A stretch of DNA of 64,000 nucleotides from Blastobasis lacticolella (taxonomy: Eukaryota > Arthropoda > Insecta > Lepidoptera > Blastobasidae): positions 8,281,057-8,345,056 of the forward strand of contig LR990043.1 of NCBI GenBank assembly GCA_905147135.1. Direction: 5' to 3'. Under the pieces are notes generated by a model. It was not told the DNA's origin, searched no databases, and was given only the letters and a program-made list of their open reading frames with translations. Numbering within the stretch: position 1 is the first letter of the stretch; each line of letters starts with the position of its first letter. Made by a program: the position numbers and the translations under genes. This document shows, in pieces, positions 19,901 to 25,330 of the stretch.

Positions 19901-20417
19901 CCGGGATAATTCTCGTAGTCGCCCAACAACTGTTACCGAACATCTGCATTTAGATACAGCGATCACACAATAAACACGTGCTATCCGTTTATCACGTGAA
20001 AGTGTTTGTTTACGCAATTCGAACTATCAATAGATTTATTGTGATAATGATAAGTGATAACGATAAAACAGTAATGATTTGTTTATATCGAACAAGAATA
20101 ACATATAATCCGACTTATTGCAGATACAATGTATATTGCGGACTATCCTGCGCGACGAAATGGTGACTGGCTACAGGAAGCGGTTGGAGGACAAGCCCGG
20201 CATCACCGCGGGGACGGTCGCCGAGAACAAAACCTTGGAGATGGACAATGAGACCATAATAAACATGGTGAACAAAGCGGTTACGAATATAATGAACCGG
20301 CTGAATTTCCTGGCCGTTTTTGACGGGCCCGATAGCAAAGTGGCCACACTGGTCACCGCTGCCATGACCCACGATAACCTATGCCGAATGGACCCCGCGT
20401 GGCACCCATGGCTGTAA
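1644..20417 (+). CDS. Nipped-A: Nipped-A / TRRAP, C-terminal 1,665 residues, 23 exons (5' end outside window)
   Basis: Transcription-associated pseudokinase of the PIKK family. In known homologues it is a nuclear scaffold of about 3,800 residues that docks transcription activators to the SAGA (Gcn5) and NuA4/Tip60 histone acetyltransferase complexes. Joining 23 exons gives one open frame with matching phases at all 22 junctions. Approximate layout of the visible protein: HEAT-type helices 1-520, FAT domain 520-1110, linker and FRB-like region 1110-1300, PI3K-like domain 1300-1630, FATC 1633-1665. Recognisable stretches include YEELESLYSSV, LREKSILLVKLMQYVEKRF, WFRENWYEEVLRQL, KCRFLSNFS and the final LCRMDPAWHPWL. 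The kinase motifs are degenerate, as expected for TRRAP. The first half of the protein lies upstream of base 1. Identity is very secure; individual splice sites were chosen by eye from GT-AG, phase and family similarity. Confidence 0.96.
2043..2304. repeat. Dispersed-repeat insert between two copies of a 74-bp repeat
   Basis: AAAGGCGAGGTTATCCCTAA and the following 50 bases occur at 2043-2119 and again at 2229-2304. Between them lies a dispersed repeat with GTATACAACAAAGTTGCTT and CCGTCTGTCCGTGTGTATAT. The same repeat recurs at 4946-5060 and, reversed and more diverged, at about 33545-33680. Class uncertain (Helitron- or LINE-tail-like). Confidence 0.7.
2493..2606 (+). CDS. Nipped-A: Nipped-A exon 2 in window (residues 101-138)
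   Basis: Acceptor TTTTTTCAG, donor GCAAAG|GTATGT, phase 0 both ends. It encodes ILALDLLKGRVSIM...LIEKTTDAK, matching the TRRAP segment that ends in LIEKSPDAK. The following 1,002-bp intron contains a roughly 420-bp foldback element at 2909-3330. Confidence 0.93.
2909..3330. mobile_element. Long foldback MITE of about 420 bp with near full-length inverted arms
   Basis: The left arm (2909-3093) and right arm (about 3139-3330) are inverted copies of roughly 185 bp. Matching blocks, left then right, include GTCGCAGCC/GGCTGCGAC, TTAAATTAGCCGGTTAA/TTAACCGGCTAATTTAA, CGATATTGCC/GGCAATATCG and CAATGCTAACC-type ends. The central spacer is about 45 bp. No coding capacity. Confidence 0.8.
3609..3817 (+). 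CDS. Nipped-A: Nipped-A exon 3 in window (residues 139-208)
   Basis: Acceptor TTGTCCAG, donor TACAG|GTTAGT, ending after two bases of an Arg codon. It encodes VMKAIIRMVEEWVKC and LREKSILLVKLMQYVEKRF, a highly conserved TRRAP block. A short Ala/Gly/Thr linker (residues about 156-168) is longer than in vertebrates. The next intron (709 bp) carries an antisense LINE remnant at 4031-4200. Confidence 0.95.
4031..4200 (-). mobile_element. RTE-like LINE C-terminal remnant (copy 1)
   Basis: On the minus strand this aligns with the LINE tail also seen at 14360-14530 and 48340-48660 (TCGCTTCTTGG, CGGTCTTC, CTTCTGTCAGGGACTG-type blocks). Translated, it recalls the RTE ORF2 end ending ...DREKWKGKSKK. 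Frame-broken. Confidence 0.65.
4527..4765 (+). CDS. Nipped-A: Nipped-A exon 4 in window (residues 208-287)
   Basis: Acceptor CCCGCAG; it completes the Arg codon and reads RDEDLKVSELSSKLEPAFL, then LRCAQPHIRAKFFESYDQS and LLYIVCSQNWEHIGQHYW. Donor GCCCA|GTGAGT leaves one base. All blocks match TRRAP HEAT-region sequence. The next intron (694 bp) holds dispersed-repeat and SINE debris. Confidence 0.95.
4946..5075 (+). repeat. Dispersed repeat, second copy
   Basis: Matches the insert at about 2124-2225 over some 95 bases (CATAGTATACAACAAAGTTG, GCTTAGATCTATAAAACTAT, GGATTTTAATGCGGTTTT). It extends further right, into ATAGATGGAGTGATTC, which is also present reversed near 33550. Confidence 0.7.
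5255..5390 (-). mobile_element. Degraded tRNA-like SINE fragment
   Basis: CTCCGGAGCACGGAACC on the left, and CTACTGGGATTCAAGTGTGG followed by CTTACAAGGCGGATGC on the right, resemble an antisense tRNA-type SINE common in Lepidoptera, with a worn B box. Low similarity; boundaries approximate. Confidence 0.4.
5460..5691 (+). CDS. Nipped-A: Nipped-A exon 5 in window (residues 288-365)
   Basis: Acceptor ACCCATCAG; the split codon becomes Asn (NTQIRLSNPKYLLPSI). It continues with VINWADSEERKSFAVFATVKEE and an acidic, Ser/Asp/Glu-rich tail that is poorly conserved in the family. Donor ATAG|GTGAGA, leaving two bases. The next intron (1,112 bp) has no gene; I see only unclassified AT-rich sequence and probable old repeat DNA around 6150-6600. 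Confidence 0.93.
6804..6990 (+). CDS. Nipped-A: Nipped-A exon 6 in window (residues 365-427)
   Basis: Acceptor GGCCTCCAG, donor CTGGTG|GTGAGT, ends phase 0. It encodes RQRTLNNMVAKQAEFLELA and HHVWLRLFPSLWGNMDERQ, aligning with the TRRAP segment containing WVQLFPRLWKILSDRQQ. Codons are very GC-rich, which creates long shadow frames on both strands. The next intron is 322 bp with nothing notable. Confidence 0.94.
7313..7443 (+). CDS. Nipped-A: Nipped-A exon 7 in window (residues 428-471)
   Basis: Acceptor GTCCGGCAG; it reads LIMNEIVPFIISGIHVIQRD and ALNTFIESLARCNPPVPIKP. Donor AAGCC|GTGAGT splits a Pro codon. It is easily missed because the correct frame has no ATG-led ORF. It fits the TRRAP block before CVLKYLGKTHNLW. 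The next intron (911 bp) holds a LINE tail (7520-7890) and an antisense SINE (7891-8136). Confidence 0.93.
7520..7890 (+). mobile_element. LINE 3'-end remnants with (AAT)n tail
   Basis: Bases 7520-7590 contain (CAT)n then CCCACTGCTGGGTATAGGCC, a widespread lepidopteran LINE-associated motif. Bases 7700-7890 read like a LINE 3' UTR (AAGTCCGCCTTTGTACTATT) ending in a long (AAT)n microsatellite. Possibly two separate insertions. Confidence 0.6.
7891..8136 (-). mobile_element. tRNA-derived SINE, family 1, copy A (antisense)
   Basis: Contains GGGAATCGAACCCGGGACCT (reverse of a pol III B box, GGTTCGATTCCC), CCCAGACCCGTAACAGAAAT and AAACTAAGCAAAGCTTGTAC. The tRNA-like head is on the right. Same family as 8955-9152 (sense) and 17469-17692 (sense). 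Confidence 0.8.
8355..8505 (+). CDS. Nipped-A: Nipped-A exon 8 in window (residues 471-521)
   Basis: Acceptor TTCCTGTAG; it reads PPMMKYLGKTHNLWHRMTLN, one of the best conserved TRRAP motifs, then a variable acidic stretch. Donor ACG|GTAAGT, phase 0. The next intron (685 bp) contains a sense SINE ending about 40 bp before exon 9. Confidence 0.95.
8955..9152 (+). mobile_element. tRNA-derived SINE, family 1, copy B
   Basis: Head with GTCCCGGGTTCGATTCCC (B box), body TTTCTGTTACGGGTCTGGGT and tail region AGTACAAGCTTTGCTTAGTT. It ends about 38 bases before the exon acceptor at 9191, so the branch-point region lies at or just after its 3' end. Confidence 0.82.
9191..9334 (+). CDS. Nipped-A: Nipped-A exon 9 in window (residues 522-569), start of FAT domain
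   Basis: Acceptor TTTTTTCCAG, donor CCAG|GTAAGA, phase 0 both ends. It encodes EIMDSLSDMYELLHEEDMW and NVAIAYEQQGFYEQAQ. These are the TPR-like first helices of the FAT domain (EEDMWAGLW and AIAYEQHGFFEQAQ in vertebrates). The next intron (317 bp) is featureless AT-rich sequence. Confidence 0.95.
9652..9922 (+). CDS. Nipped-A: Nipped-A exon 10 in window (residues 570-660), FAT domain
   Basis: Acceptor CATCCCAG; it reads AAYDVAMAKLKQEYAANPSS, WTTHWTKCAKELNQWDSLL and EVEYNCPKES. Donor TCAG|GTGAGT leaves one base. FAT-domain TPR helices. The next intron (1,024 bp) contains a MITE-like inverted repeat at 10383-10528; the rest is unclassified. Confidence 0.95.
10383..10528. mobile_element. MITE-like inverted-repeat element
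   Basis: The left end reads TTAACGCCCAATTTCGAAACG. The right end reversed reads CTAACGGCCAGTTTCCCATACG. Inner arms TTAATCATCGATTTAA and TTAATTGATGATTAA also pair. About 145 bp, no coding capacity. Confidence 0.7.
10947..11158 (+). CDS. Nipped-A: Nipped-A exon 11 in window (residues 660-730), FAT domain, two possible donors
   Basis: Acceptor CCTCCCCCAG; it reads AWLVNLYRGYLCICAGGEQQ, CLREWRRLPRIVAHAHLPLL and ELSEAAQIHT, as in TRRAP. I end it at ACG|GTGGGT because the residues then join GLLHSRPTSLHDMK with family-like spacing. A second, stronger-looking donor ACG|GTAAGT lies 33 bases downstream at 11192. Using it would add 11 in-frame codons (VGAGTRSIVHT). A decayed tandem copy of the exon's 3' half follows at 11193-11345. 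Confidence 0.9.
11193..11345 (+). pseudogene. Decayed tandem duplicate of the 3' half of Nipped-A exon 11, inside the intron
   Basis: Sequence from about 11193 repeats exon 11 and its donor region (from about 11045) at an offset of 146-149 bases. GATCGTGGCGCACGCGCATC is shared exactly, CTTGCTGC follows, and the copy runs through CAGATTCATATGGTGGGT. Frame is lost by small indels and the copied donor context is CATATG|GTGGGT. Probably a nonfunctional partial exon duplication, though its donor could be used cryptically. Confidence 0.8.
11856..12071 (+). CDS. Nipped-A: Nipped-A exon 12 in window (residues 731-802), FAT domain
   Basis: Acceptor CATATTCCCAG, donor CACAG|GTGAGT, phase 0. It reads SLHDMKAIVKTWRNRLPVV, HWGAIFTWRQHHYQFIASHY and HSMLGVHASAQ, matching TRRAP closely. 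The next intron (276 bp) begins with an antisense LINE-tail scrap at 12075-12125. Confidence 0.95.
12075..12125 (-). mobile_element. Antisense LINE-tail scrap
   Basis: Poly-T followed by GCCCACCTGATGGTAGGTGG resembles the reversed 3' end of lepidopteran non-LTR elements (TTACCATCAGGTGGGC type). It starts only a few bases after the exon 12 donor. Confidence 0.45.
12348..12836 (+). CDS. Nipped-A: Nipped-A exon 13 in window (residues 803-965), FAT domain
   Basis: The largest exon seen (489 bp). Acceptor CTTTCCAG, donor GCCAAG|GTGAGC, phase 0 both ends. It contains AIIHFAKIARKHNLSGVCLD, TIPSVPIVDCFQKIRQQVKC, TKEMTAEFYAFKGLLLAQLG, LVKAWALWGDYLEQIF and CFLHACRHQNESKSRKYCAK, all diagnostic TRRAP FAT sequence. 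The intron after it is 254 bp. Confidence 0.96.
13091..13255 (+). CDS. Nipped-A: Nipped-A exon 14 in window (residues 966-1020), FAT domain
   Basis: It reads VLWMLSFDDDKNSLAEALDK, GVPPIQWLPWIPQLLACLVQ and NLLSH. The acceptor (CGATCGGTGAAG) has a weak pyrimidine tract but is the AG that keeps phase and sequence. Donor CAT|GTGAGT. The next intron (776 bp) has a LINE-tail scrap near 13740-13800. Confidence 0.92.
13735..13800 (+). mobile_element. LINE-tail scrap
   Basis: Contains GGTGATGACTTACCATCAGA, the typical end motif of lepidopteran LINE 3' UTRs, here truncated and without a clear poly-A. Confidence 0.4.
14032..14160 (+). CDS. Nipped-A: Nipped-A exon 15 in window (residues 1021-1063)
   Basis: Acceptor CATTTACAG, donor GCC|GTAAGT, phase 0. 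It encodes VGRLYPQAVYFPIRTLYLTL and KIEQRERHKSAES, nearly identical to TRRAP in other animals. The next intron (903 bp) holds an antisense LINE remnant (14360-14530) and a repeat scrap (14735-14815). Confidence 0.95.
14360..14530 (-). mobile_element. RTE-like LINE C-terminal remnant (copy 2)
   Basis: Antisense copy beginning with the reversed tail (CATCATCATCATCAT) and continuing with CTTCTGCCAGTGTCTGC, CCGGTCTTCGGCA and CATCGCTTCTTAGG. These blocks are shared with 4031-4200 and 48340-48660. Frame-broken. Confidence 0.65.
14735..14815 (+). repeat. Repeat scrap shared with 53495-53575
   Basis: GGACCCTGAGATTGTTGAGCAGTCTCGGGAG here compares with GGACCCTGCGATTGTT...AGTCTCTGGAG at 53.5 kb (each read is longer than a chance match). 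Probably a piece of the LINE-like element better preserved there. Confidence 0.45.
15064..15246 (+). CDS. Nipped-A: Nipped-A exon 16 in window (residues 1064-1124), end of FAT domain
   Basis: Acceptor CCCACCCATCAG, donor GATCAG|GTACGG. The first 28 codons are a Gly/Ala/Ser-rich insertion, longer than in vertebrates. Conserved sequence resumes with LPMWRCSKIMQLQREIHP and SSLEGIVDQ. The next intron (722 bp) holds a MITE inserted in a LINE tail. Confidence 0.92.
15480..15745 (+). mobile_element. LINE 3' tail interrupted by a MITE
   Basis: GTGATTACTTACCATCAG (15491-15508) continues at 15701 as GAGCCGCTACTCGTTTGCCT and then AATAAAAAATAAA. Removing the MITE (15509-15697) and one CAG restores a typical LINE tail. 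Confidence 0.75.
15509..15697. mobile_element. 189-bp MITE with about 65-bp terminal inverted repeats
   Basis: Begins AGGGCTTAGTGTGAGTTT and ends with the near reverse complement AACTTACACTCAGCCCT. The arms continue through CTTCGATTTTACTTTACTAT and AATTAGTATGAA. It is flanked by CAG on both sides (15506-15508, 15698-15700), consistent with a 3-bp target duplication. Confidence 0.8.
15969..16149 (+). CDS. Nipped-A: Nipped-A exon 17 in window (residues 1125-1185)
   Basis: Acceptor TTATCCTAG; it reads MVWFRENWYEEVLRQLRAGL, TPHTLNFIKKVVSNFGIG. Donor GGCATTA|GTGAGT leaves one base. It corresponds to the conserved helices just before the kinase-like region. The following intron is 254 bp. Confidence 0.95.
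16404..16629 (+). CDS. Nipped-A: Nipped-A exon 18 in window (residues 1185-1260)
   Basis: Acceptor CTCCTACAG; the split codon becomes Lys (KLIPSSVSGPFSSATSESLA). It continues with ARRAQATVQDPVFQKMKTQF and LIQKLRKWVKLLEAKTK. Donor CCCAA|GTGAGT. The next intron is only 132 bp, the shortest seen. Confidence 0.94.
16762..17202 (+). CDS. Nipped-A: Nipped-A exon 19 in window (residues 1260-1407), N-lobe of the pseudokinase
   Basis: Acceptor CCTTTTCAG; it reads FLIEEKCRFLSNFSLKTAEV, IARFMPRVEIVQKHNTSARR, LYIRGHNGKIYPYLVVND and FTVPRVVSVSPQMRLVEDNP. Where active PIKKs carry the ATP-contacting LKG lysine, this protein reads LVVND, so the lysine is absent, as known for TRRAP. Donor AACAG|GTACGA. The next intron (532 bp) contains a sense SINE ending 45 bp before exon 20. 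Confidence 0.96.
17469..17692 (+). mobile_element. tRNA-derived SINE, family 1, copy C
   Basis: GGGTTCGATTCCCGGCC B box, TTTCTGTTACGGGCCTGGGT body, and tail AGCATTGCTTACTTTGGGGC then GTGTGAATTTGTGAATT. More diverged than copies A and B. It ends about 43 bases before exon 20. Confidence 0.8.
17735..17843 (+). CDS. Nipped-A: Nipped-A exon 20 in window (residues 1407-1443)
   Basis: Acceptor GTTCCTACAG; the split Arg codon is completed, then GVEYDAPVARYYERLAAVQA, ARGSQASHQVLRDILRE. Donor GAG|GTACGT. It matches the TRRAP pseudokinase segment ISRYYDRLATVQARGTQ. The next intron (585 bp) contains an inverted pair (17935-17960 and 18212-18235) that may be a worn MITE. Confidence 0.95.
17935..18235. 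mobile_element. Possible worn MITE (inverted pair)
   Basis: ATAGTCCATTTGCGATAAGA at 17937 pairs with the reverse-oriented CTTAACGCGAATGGACTAT near 18217 (about 19 of 22 positions). GC-rich flanks with GCGATAGT-type motifs lie outside. Boundaries uncertain. Confidence 0.4.
18429..18663 (+). CDS. Nipped-A: Nipped-A exon 21 in window (residues 1444-1522), pseudokinase C-lobe
   Basis: Acceptor CCTTTCTTAG; it reads VQATMVPKGMLSEWATATYP, TDYWTFRKVLTLQLSLSSFA and EYVLHLTRLNPDMMYVHQDS. The catalytic-loop position (GDRHxxN in active PIKKs) reads TRLNPDM. The DFG position reads KFD within YYKFDVDD. Both are dead, as in TRRAP. Donor ACAG|GTATGC. The next intron (702 bp) is unclassified AT-rich DNA. Confidence 0.96.
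19366..19505 (+). CDS. Nipped-A: Nipped-A exon 22 in window (residues 1522-1568)
   Basis: Acceptor CACGCCAG; it reads GELDGNRPVPFRLTPNISDL and LTTVGINGPLTASAIAVARC. The PFRLTPNI block is the PIKK activation-segment region. Donor TTCAAG|GTACAG. The next intron (618 bp) has an 18-bp perfect inverted repeat at 19849-19947. Confidence 0.96.
19849..19947. repeat. Perfect 18-bp inverted repeat, 99-bp foldback
   Basis: GCAGATGTTCGGTAACAG (19849-19866) and its exact reverse complement CTGTTACCGAACATCTGC (19930-19947) flank a 63-base spacer. AGATGTTCGGT is also directly repeated just inside the left arm. Likely a young MITE or foldback fragment in the last intron. Confidence 0.75.
20124..20417 (+). 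CDS. Nipped-A: Nipped-A last exon (residues 1569-1665 and stop), FATC domain
   Basis: Acceptor CTTATTGCAG; it reads IQCILRTILRDEMVTGYRKR, VNKAVTNIMNRLNFLAVFDG and LCRMDPAWHPWL followed by TAA. The final 33 residues are the FATC domain, which in TRRAP is nearly invariant and essential for packing against the pseudokinase. A polyadenylation signal follows about 120 bases later. Confidence 0.97.
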   Translation: MQCILRTILRDEMVTGYRKRLEDKPGITAGTVAENKTLEMDNETIINMVNKAVTNIMNRLNFLAVFDGPDSKVATLVTAAMTHDNLCRMDPAWHPWL

Positions 20418-20539
20418 TCTTAAACATTTATTTTTGACTGAAAAATATACTTTTGTTAAGCATTCGCAGGTGGTGCATATCTGTAGTGAGATCTCTAATA
20501 ATAATATTGTAAATTGATATAGATAGACCGACAAGTCCA

Positions 20540-20545
20540 AATAAA
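20540..20545 (+). terminator. Polyadenylation signal AATAAA for Nipped-A
   Basis: A canonical AATAAA lies 123 bases after the stop codon, in AT-rich sequence. It is the first perfect hexamer downstream, giving a short 3' UTR of about 140-150 bases if used. Confidence 0.65.
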
Positions 20546-22200
20546 TCTATGCAAAGTAGTTAAGTTTCAGAATGGGGATGATGACTGAAAAGAATTTTTT
20601 TGTCCGTCAGGTAGACTTAAAAAAAATATTGGTCACGTAATTTTGCTTTTGTTACTTCAAAAAGAAATAACGCCGATACAGTGCGTTAAAATGTTGCGTG
20701 ACGTCAGATATGAGGTAAAATTTTATTTGGAAGTGACGTCACGAGCTCCTACTCCGAGTCCGAAGTTTTGATATGCTTTATCTTGGTAATTTTTATTGAT
20801 ATGATAAAGAACGCATTACTCATATTTTTTGATAATCTAACTGACAGACTAATTATAATTTGAAATTGTTGACCTAGTCATCAACCTCATTTTCATCTTT
20901 AATATTAAGTATTACCATGGATGCGAGCGCTCGCGTGGATGCTAGCGGTTTCAATAATAGAGCTCCAGGTAATATATCTTGCTAATCTTTGTGCTTGGTA
21001 TGTTAATTTCAAACTTTGTCGCAAGATATTGATTCTTGTTGTAAATAAAGTTCGACAAATACTGCCAAATTAGATAATAATGTATTGTTATTTTAACATG
21101 CAAACCTGCCATTATACAACAAAAATGTGAAACTGATCCAACTAATATTGATGTGCATACTTTGATTTTGTATGTTTTAGTATACTGGATGCTTCAGATC
21201 TTTGTTGGTCTTTTGAATTTAAGGCAGGAATGGCGGCATCCATTGACAGACGAAACGAATGTTTAATAAAATAACCAATTTTTAAACGTCCAGATGCATG
21301 CATGAGATGGCATGACATGCCATGTCATGCCATATTTCCAAACTAAGTTAAAAGTGTCGCCGATTACATTTTTGAAATATTTCTTGTGCATTGCAAAAAA
21401 ATATCAAGAACTGCCCTATACAAATTATTTTTAATCGCTTCGATCTCAGGATTTACAGTCACGACTACAATTTCTTTTATACAAATATGCTAAATCTATC
21501 TATCTAGAACTAAACTAAAAGTATCGCTGAATATATATTTCTTATTTAGGGGATAGTTTTTTAATAACAAGCAAAAATCTATCAAAATTAGTACTTTTTC
21601 GTTCTTACACATCACTCCGCGTTTCAGTTTGGTCTCAGCTTGTGGACAGCCTCGCCTTAATAATAAGTTCATATTATTAGAATAGTGATTTATAATTAAT
21701 TGTATAATTATGTATCTACTAGTTAGATAACAAAATGTGAGACTGGCTTCTTTTTACATGACAAAATTAATAATTTCATATTATTTTTCATTAAGTATTA
21801 TTCTATGAATGATTGTGTGATCCATTCCAGTTGGATAATATTAACGCTAAACCGTTATATTGTTTACGTCAATACAGACAATGTTATTCTGTGAACAATA
21901 TGTTGGTTTTAGATTTATGATCAATTATAGCTTATTTGACTTTTGCGTTTTATACATCCTCGATAAAATGTAAAATAAGATTACGTTGTTTTAATGAAAA
22001 TAAACTGTGATTCGATATAATTATCTGTGTTTTAATGTTACTAACAACCTTTTGAGACGTCTTTGATGTCGTTACCCTTTTTTTTTGTTCGGAGGGAAAT
22101 CGTTTTGGTAAGTTTGTTCCACGAATACCTATACCTATCGCCTGGGCGGGGCGAGCTGCTACGTTTCTAAGGTGACGCATTCGGAATGAATCCGCATGCA
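20546..22200. other. Intergenic spacer after Nipped-A
   Basis: AT-rich, with no gene I can support. It contains a small possible coding exon (20917-20968, listed separately) and two TGACGTCA motifs at about 20701 and 20734. No terminal repeats were recognised. Confidence 0.6.
20917..20968 (+). other. Possible tiny 5' coding exon of unknown gene
   Basis: ACCATGG start context; it reads MDASARVDASGFNNRAP (17 codons plus one base) and ends at CCAG|GTAATA, a plausible splice donor. No downstream partner exon was identified. It could equally be chance. Confidence 0.2.
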
Positions 22201-22214
22201 TGTGCATGAGTGAC

Positions 22215-22315
22215 AGCGCTGCAGGCTGCAGGTAGATGCGCGGTGCAGCGGTGAAAGTACCGCGGCCGCCGCGAGCGCCGCCCCCCGCCCGCGCGCCGCT
22301 CCCCGCACTCGCCAA
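22215..22315. promoter_or_regulatory. GC-rich island upstream of the second gene
   Basis: A short block of CG-rich sequence (GCGGCCGCCGCGAGCGCCGC and neighbours) within AT-rich DNA, 0.6 kb before the larger island at 22.84 kb. Probably promoter-proximal. No TATA box or reading frame is convincing. Confidence 0.4.
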
Positions 22316-22839
22316 TCTCACTTGATCGCTGGAGATAGTAAAACTGATTTCATCACGCTAACAATGGGAAAGAAAGTGCAATAATTGTAGGATGGTACAG
22401 GAACTGTTTGTGCATTCAGACGGTTAATGTCGCTATGTAATGTTCTGCGGGCGTCATTACCTTTAAGCGTATTTTATTATAATAATGACAGTGAAATCAA
22501 ATTTATTTACTTAAACTGCATACGTTTTGCTCGTTTGACGTACATCATCAATTATTTTATTATTCACCGATGTGACTAACAGCTGTTCAGGTTATATAGA
22601 TCAAAAAATATCTGACTCATTATTTTGCAGTATAAAAACAATATTGCAAATGAATGAAAATGAGTGATTTACGAACTTGTTTATTTAGCCGCAGTTTCTG
22701 AACAAAGTAGCCACCTATAACCATATAGAGATTAGTTTACCCATATCGATTATTATTAAAATAGGTACCCAAAAAGAATTGTAACGAGTAGGTATAACAT
22801 AAATTGTGTGGGTTTTCCACTCGTATAGATCGCGTACCT

Positions 22840-23327
22840 ATAGTATGGTGTCGCCGTCGCCGTCGCCGGTGCGGCGGTGTGCGGGCGCGGGCGCGGGCGG
22901 CGCACAGCCGGGCGGAGCGGGCGGCGGCGGCGGCGGCGGCGGCGGTTGCTAAGCGGTGGCGGCGGCGGGCCACGTCGCCGGCCCCGCGCCCCGCCGCCCG
23001 CGCGCGCCCGCAGTCCACTCCGCGCCGTCGAACCGCGCGCCGGTGTCCCCACACCCCCGCACTCGCACCGCAAGTGTCCAACCTCACTAAATACCCGTTT
23101 AAAACACATCGACAACCCCGAATCGCGCATACATTCATCCGTTGCGACTGGACCAGTGCGAACAGTGTGCCGCCTATGATACTTGCGACGAAAACGGTGG
23201 CTCCTCCCGCGTTTATTTATGTTGTCGTTTTGGTGTGGTGAATATTTGTGTTGTACGGACGATAACCGTATTATCTGTGCGATCGTGTCGGTGGATATTT
23301 TTAACGAACTACAGCTTTTCCACGAAG
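22840..23327 (+). promoter_or_regulatory. CpG-rich promoter and noncoding first exon of the second gene (putative)
   Basis: Bases 22840-23065 are extremely CG-rich with GGC-type repeats. Moderately GC-rich leader-like sequence follows. At 23328 there is a near-perfect splice donor, CACGAAG|GTAAGTGC. No long conserved frame is present; the ORFs on both strands are CG-repeat shadows. The best reading is a promoter plus 5' UTR exon spliced to the acceptor at 58555. The linkage is inferred, and the exact transcription start is not visible. Confidence 0.5.
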
Positions 23328-23739
23328 GTAAGTGCAATTCGAATACGATAGATGTATTGTTAGTATGTATTAGACGGACGTAGATTCGCCGCGACGTGGC
23401 GGGCGGCCGCCGCCGTCTCGTCAATACGCTCCGGAATGTCGAGATTTGCTCGCCGTGATTAATGGTCCTCCGAACTAGTAACTTTTTTCTAGATTACATC
23501 TCCAAAGCGCTGTTGTTACCTGGTAATATTTACGATTTCGAGTATCACCCTCAGCGACACACGACACATGACGTCATCTAAATAATTCACAGCCGCCAGT
23601 CGAGCAAACGGATCGTATAAATAAAATTGAAATACGAAAATTATTAGTTTTCAGTTTAGTGGGAAAAACTGATAAGAATCTTATTAGAAACGGTCCTATC
23701 CCACTGTTCCATATGGTGGACGGAAACGAGTGAATAAGA

Positions 23740-23825
23740 AAACATGGAGGAGAGCGGGCGGGCGGGCCCGGCGCGGGGCGGTGCGCGGCCGGTCGGCGGT
23801 CGGCGAGCGACCGCATTCCATGTGG
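23740..23825. promoter_or_regulatory. GC-rich island
   Basis: GGGCGGGCGGGCCCGGCGCG-type sequence 0.4 kb inside the putative first intron. Possibly still part of the promoter region. ORFs here on both strands look like composition shadows. Confidence 0.35.
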
Positions 23826-24829
23826 AATGCCGGATTATACGCAATGTCAGTGTGACTCGGGTCCATACTGTATTGCCTGCTGCACTGCCACTGTACATTG
23901 CATTTTTGCAACAAAGCATTTTTAGATAAATCGGTAGCTATACGAAATTACCAGATTGTACCTAATTGCTATGTAACGCGATGCAACGTAGGTACATATC
24001 TAAACTTTTTACTAATCCTGATCAAGAGATGCTGAACTTAGTTAAAATAAACTTTGACGGTAGTTCTTAGCATTGCGCAACAAAGCGAATTTGAAGACTT
24101 GACATTTTAGTATTAGAAACTACATTGTAGATCATATCTAAGAGCTAAATCTAAACAAGTAGCTGGTGTCGCTTGTCGTGATCCTCCGGCGCAGAGTGGG
24201 TATAAAGAGCTCGATAGTGCGTGCTATATTTCGTAACGTCCGTCGCCGCTTCCGCTCTATAACTCATATTATTACAACACAACTTTAAAATGTAAATGTC
24301 AAAATCTGTACCTAATAAACAACATTATCAACGCCTACTCTTAAAAAATCACCTATACGTTCGGTTCCCAACGACAAAAGGGAGGTATATTTGTCAATAC
24401 TAATAGTAAAGCTATATCAATCTAACACAAAGTAGGTACCTAATCATCAATCATTATTGTTGTTTTAGTTTAGTTAGTTTCAAAAGCAACTAGGAGATAA
24501 AACCTCGCTCGTTATATGTATCTTATTCTGCTGATGTGTCAAAATTCCTTTATCGGACAGTGTCCGGGTCCCGGGGTCGAATTTACACAATCTCGGCGAC
24601 CTTTACTCTCGTTTCAGATAGTTTATACGTGCTCCATTGTATTAATTCTCAGAAGAAGCATCTTATCGCAATATTTTGTTTACATTATTGATTTTAGGTA
24701 TTGTCGAATTTTTTAGTAATATCAGTATGCCCAGCCTAAAAGTTTTCCTGTTGAAAAAAAATAATAAATTAGGTACTTAGGTAGGTAAGGTATTTAATAG
24801 TTAAAAGAACAGCCAGAAGATGTCCAAAA

Positions 24830-25330
24830 AGGCCCGACTGCCTGTTAATGGAGGGATGCTCGTTCCAACATATGTGCTGCATCGAAATTAGCGAAAGTTG
24901 GGTATGGCAGAAGAAGCATGAAGTAAAGTATGGAATGAGTGTCAATGAAAGATAACATACAGAATAGTGTTAATAGGGAACGTTCGGTAGTGAAAGGAGA
25001 CGTAGTAGCAAGGATAGAGAATGGAATGCCGAGTTGGTATAGTCATGTAGAGAGGATGATGGACAATAAGAGGAGATTAACGAAAAATATATGTTGCAGG
25101 AGCAAAGATTTTTACATAAACATAGAGAAGCAGGAGTGAATGGACGCTGTAAGCGCTGGAAGGGGAAGAACGAGACGGACATATCACAATCAAATCGGGT
25201 ATATTTTAAAGAAAGGTTAGGGCAAGAGTATTCTAAAGCGACGAGCATGTATGAAAAGGTATTGATGAATGTGTATGGAAGAAACGAGAGATTTGCAAGG
25301 ACCGTAGCAAGTGGAACAATGTAGTCTCTG
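24830..25330 (+). mobile_element. LINE ORF2 C-terminal remnant, family 2
   Basis: The broken frame reads SVVKGDVVARIENGMPSWYS, HVERMMDNKRRLTKN, then WKGKN and RFARTVASG. This resembles the common lepidopteran LINE ending of type GMLRWFGHVERM...LTK...RSKWRSVVSAYP. Several stops and frameshifts; 5' truncated. A related tail lies at 35140-35260. Confidence 0.75.

Noticed and set aside
22737..23424. Minus- and plus-strand ORFs of 100-220 codons in the CpG island
   Set aside because: Composition is almost wholly Arg/Ala/Pro/Gly from CGG/GCC repeats; no conserved domain and no splice support.
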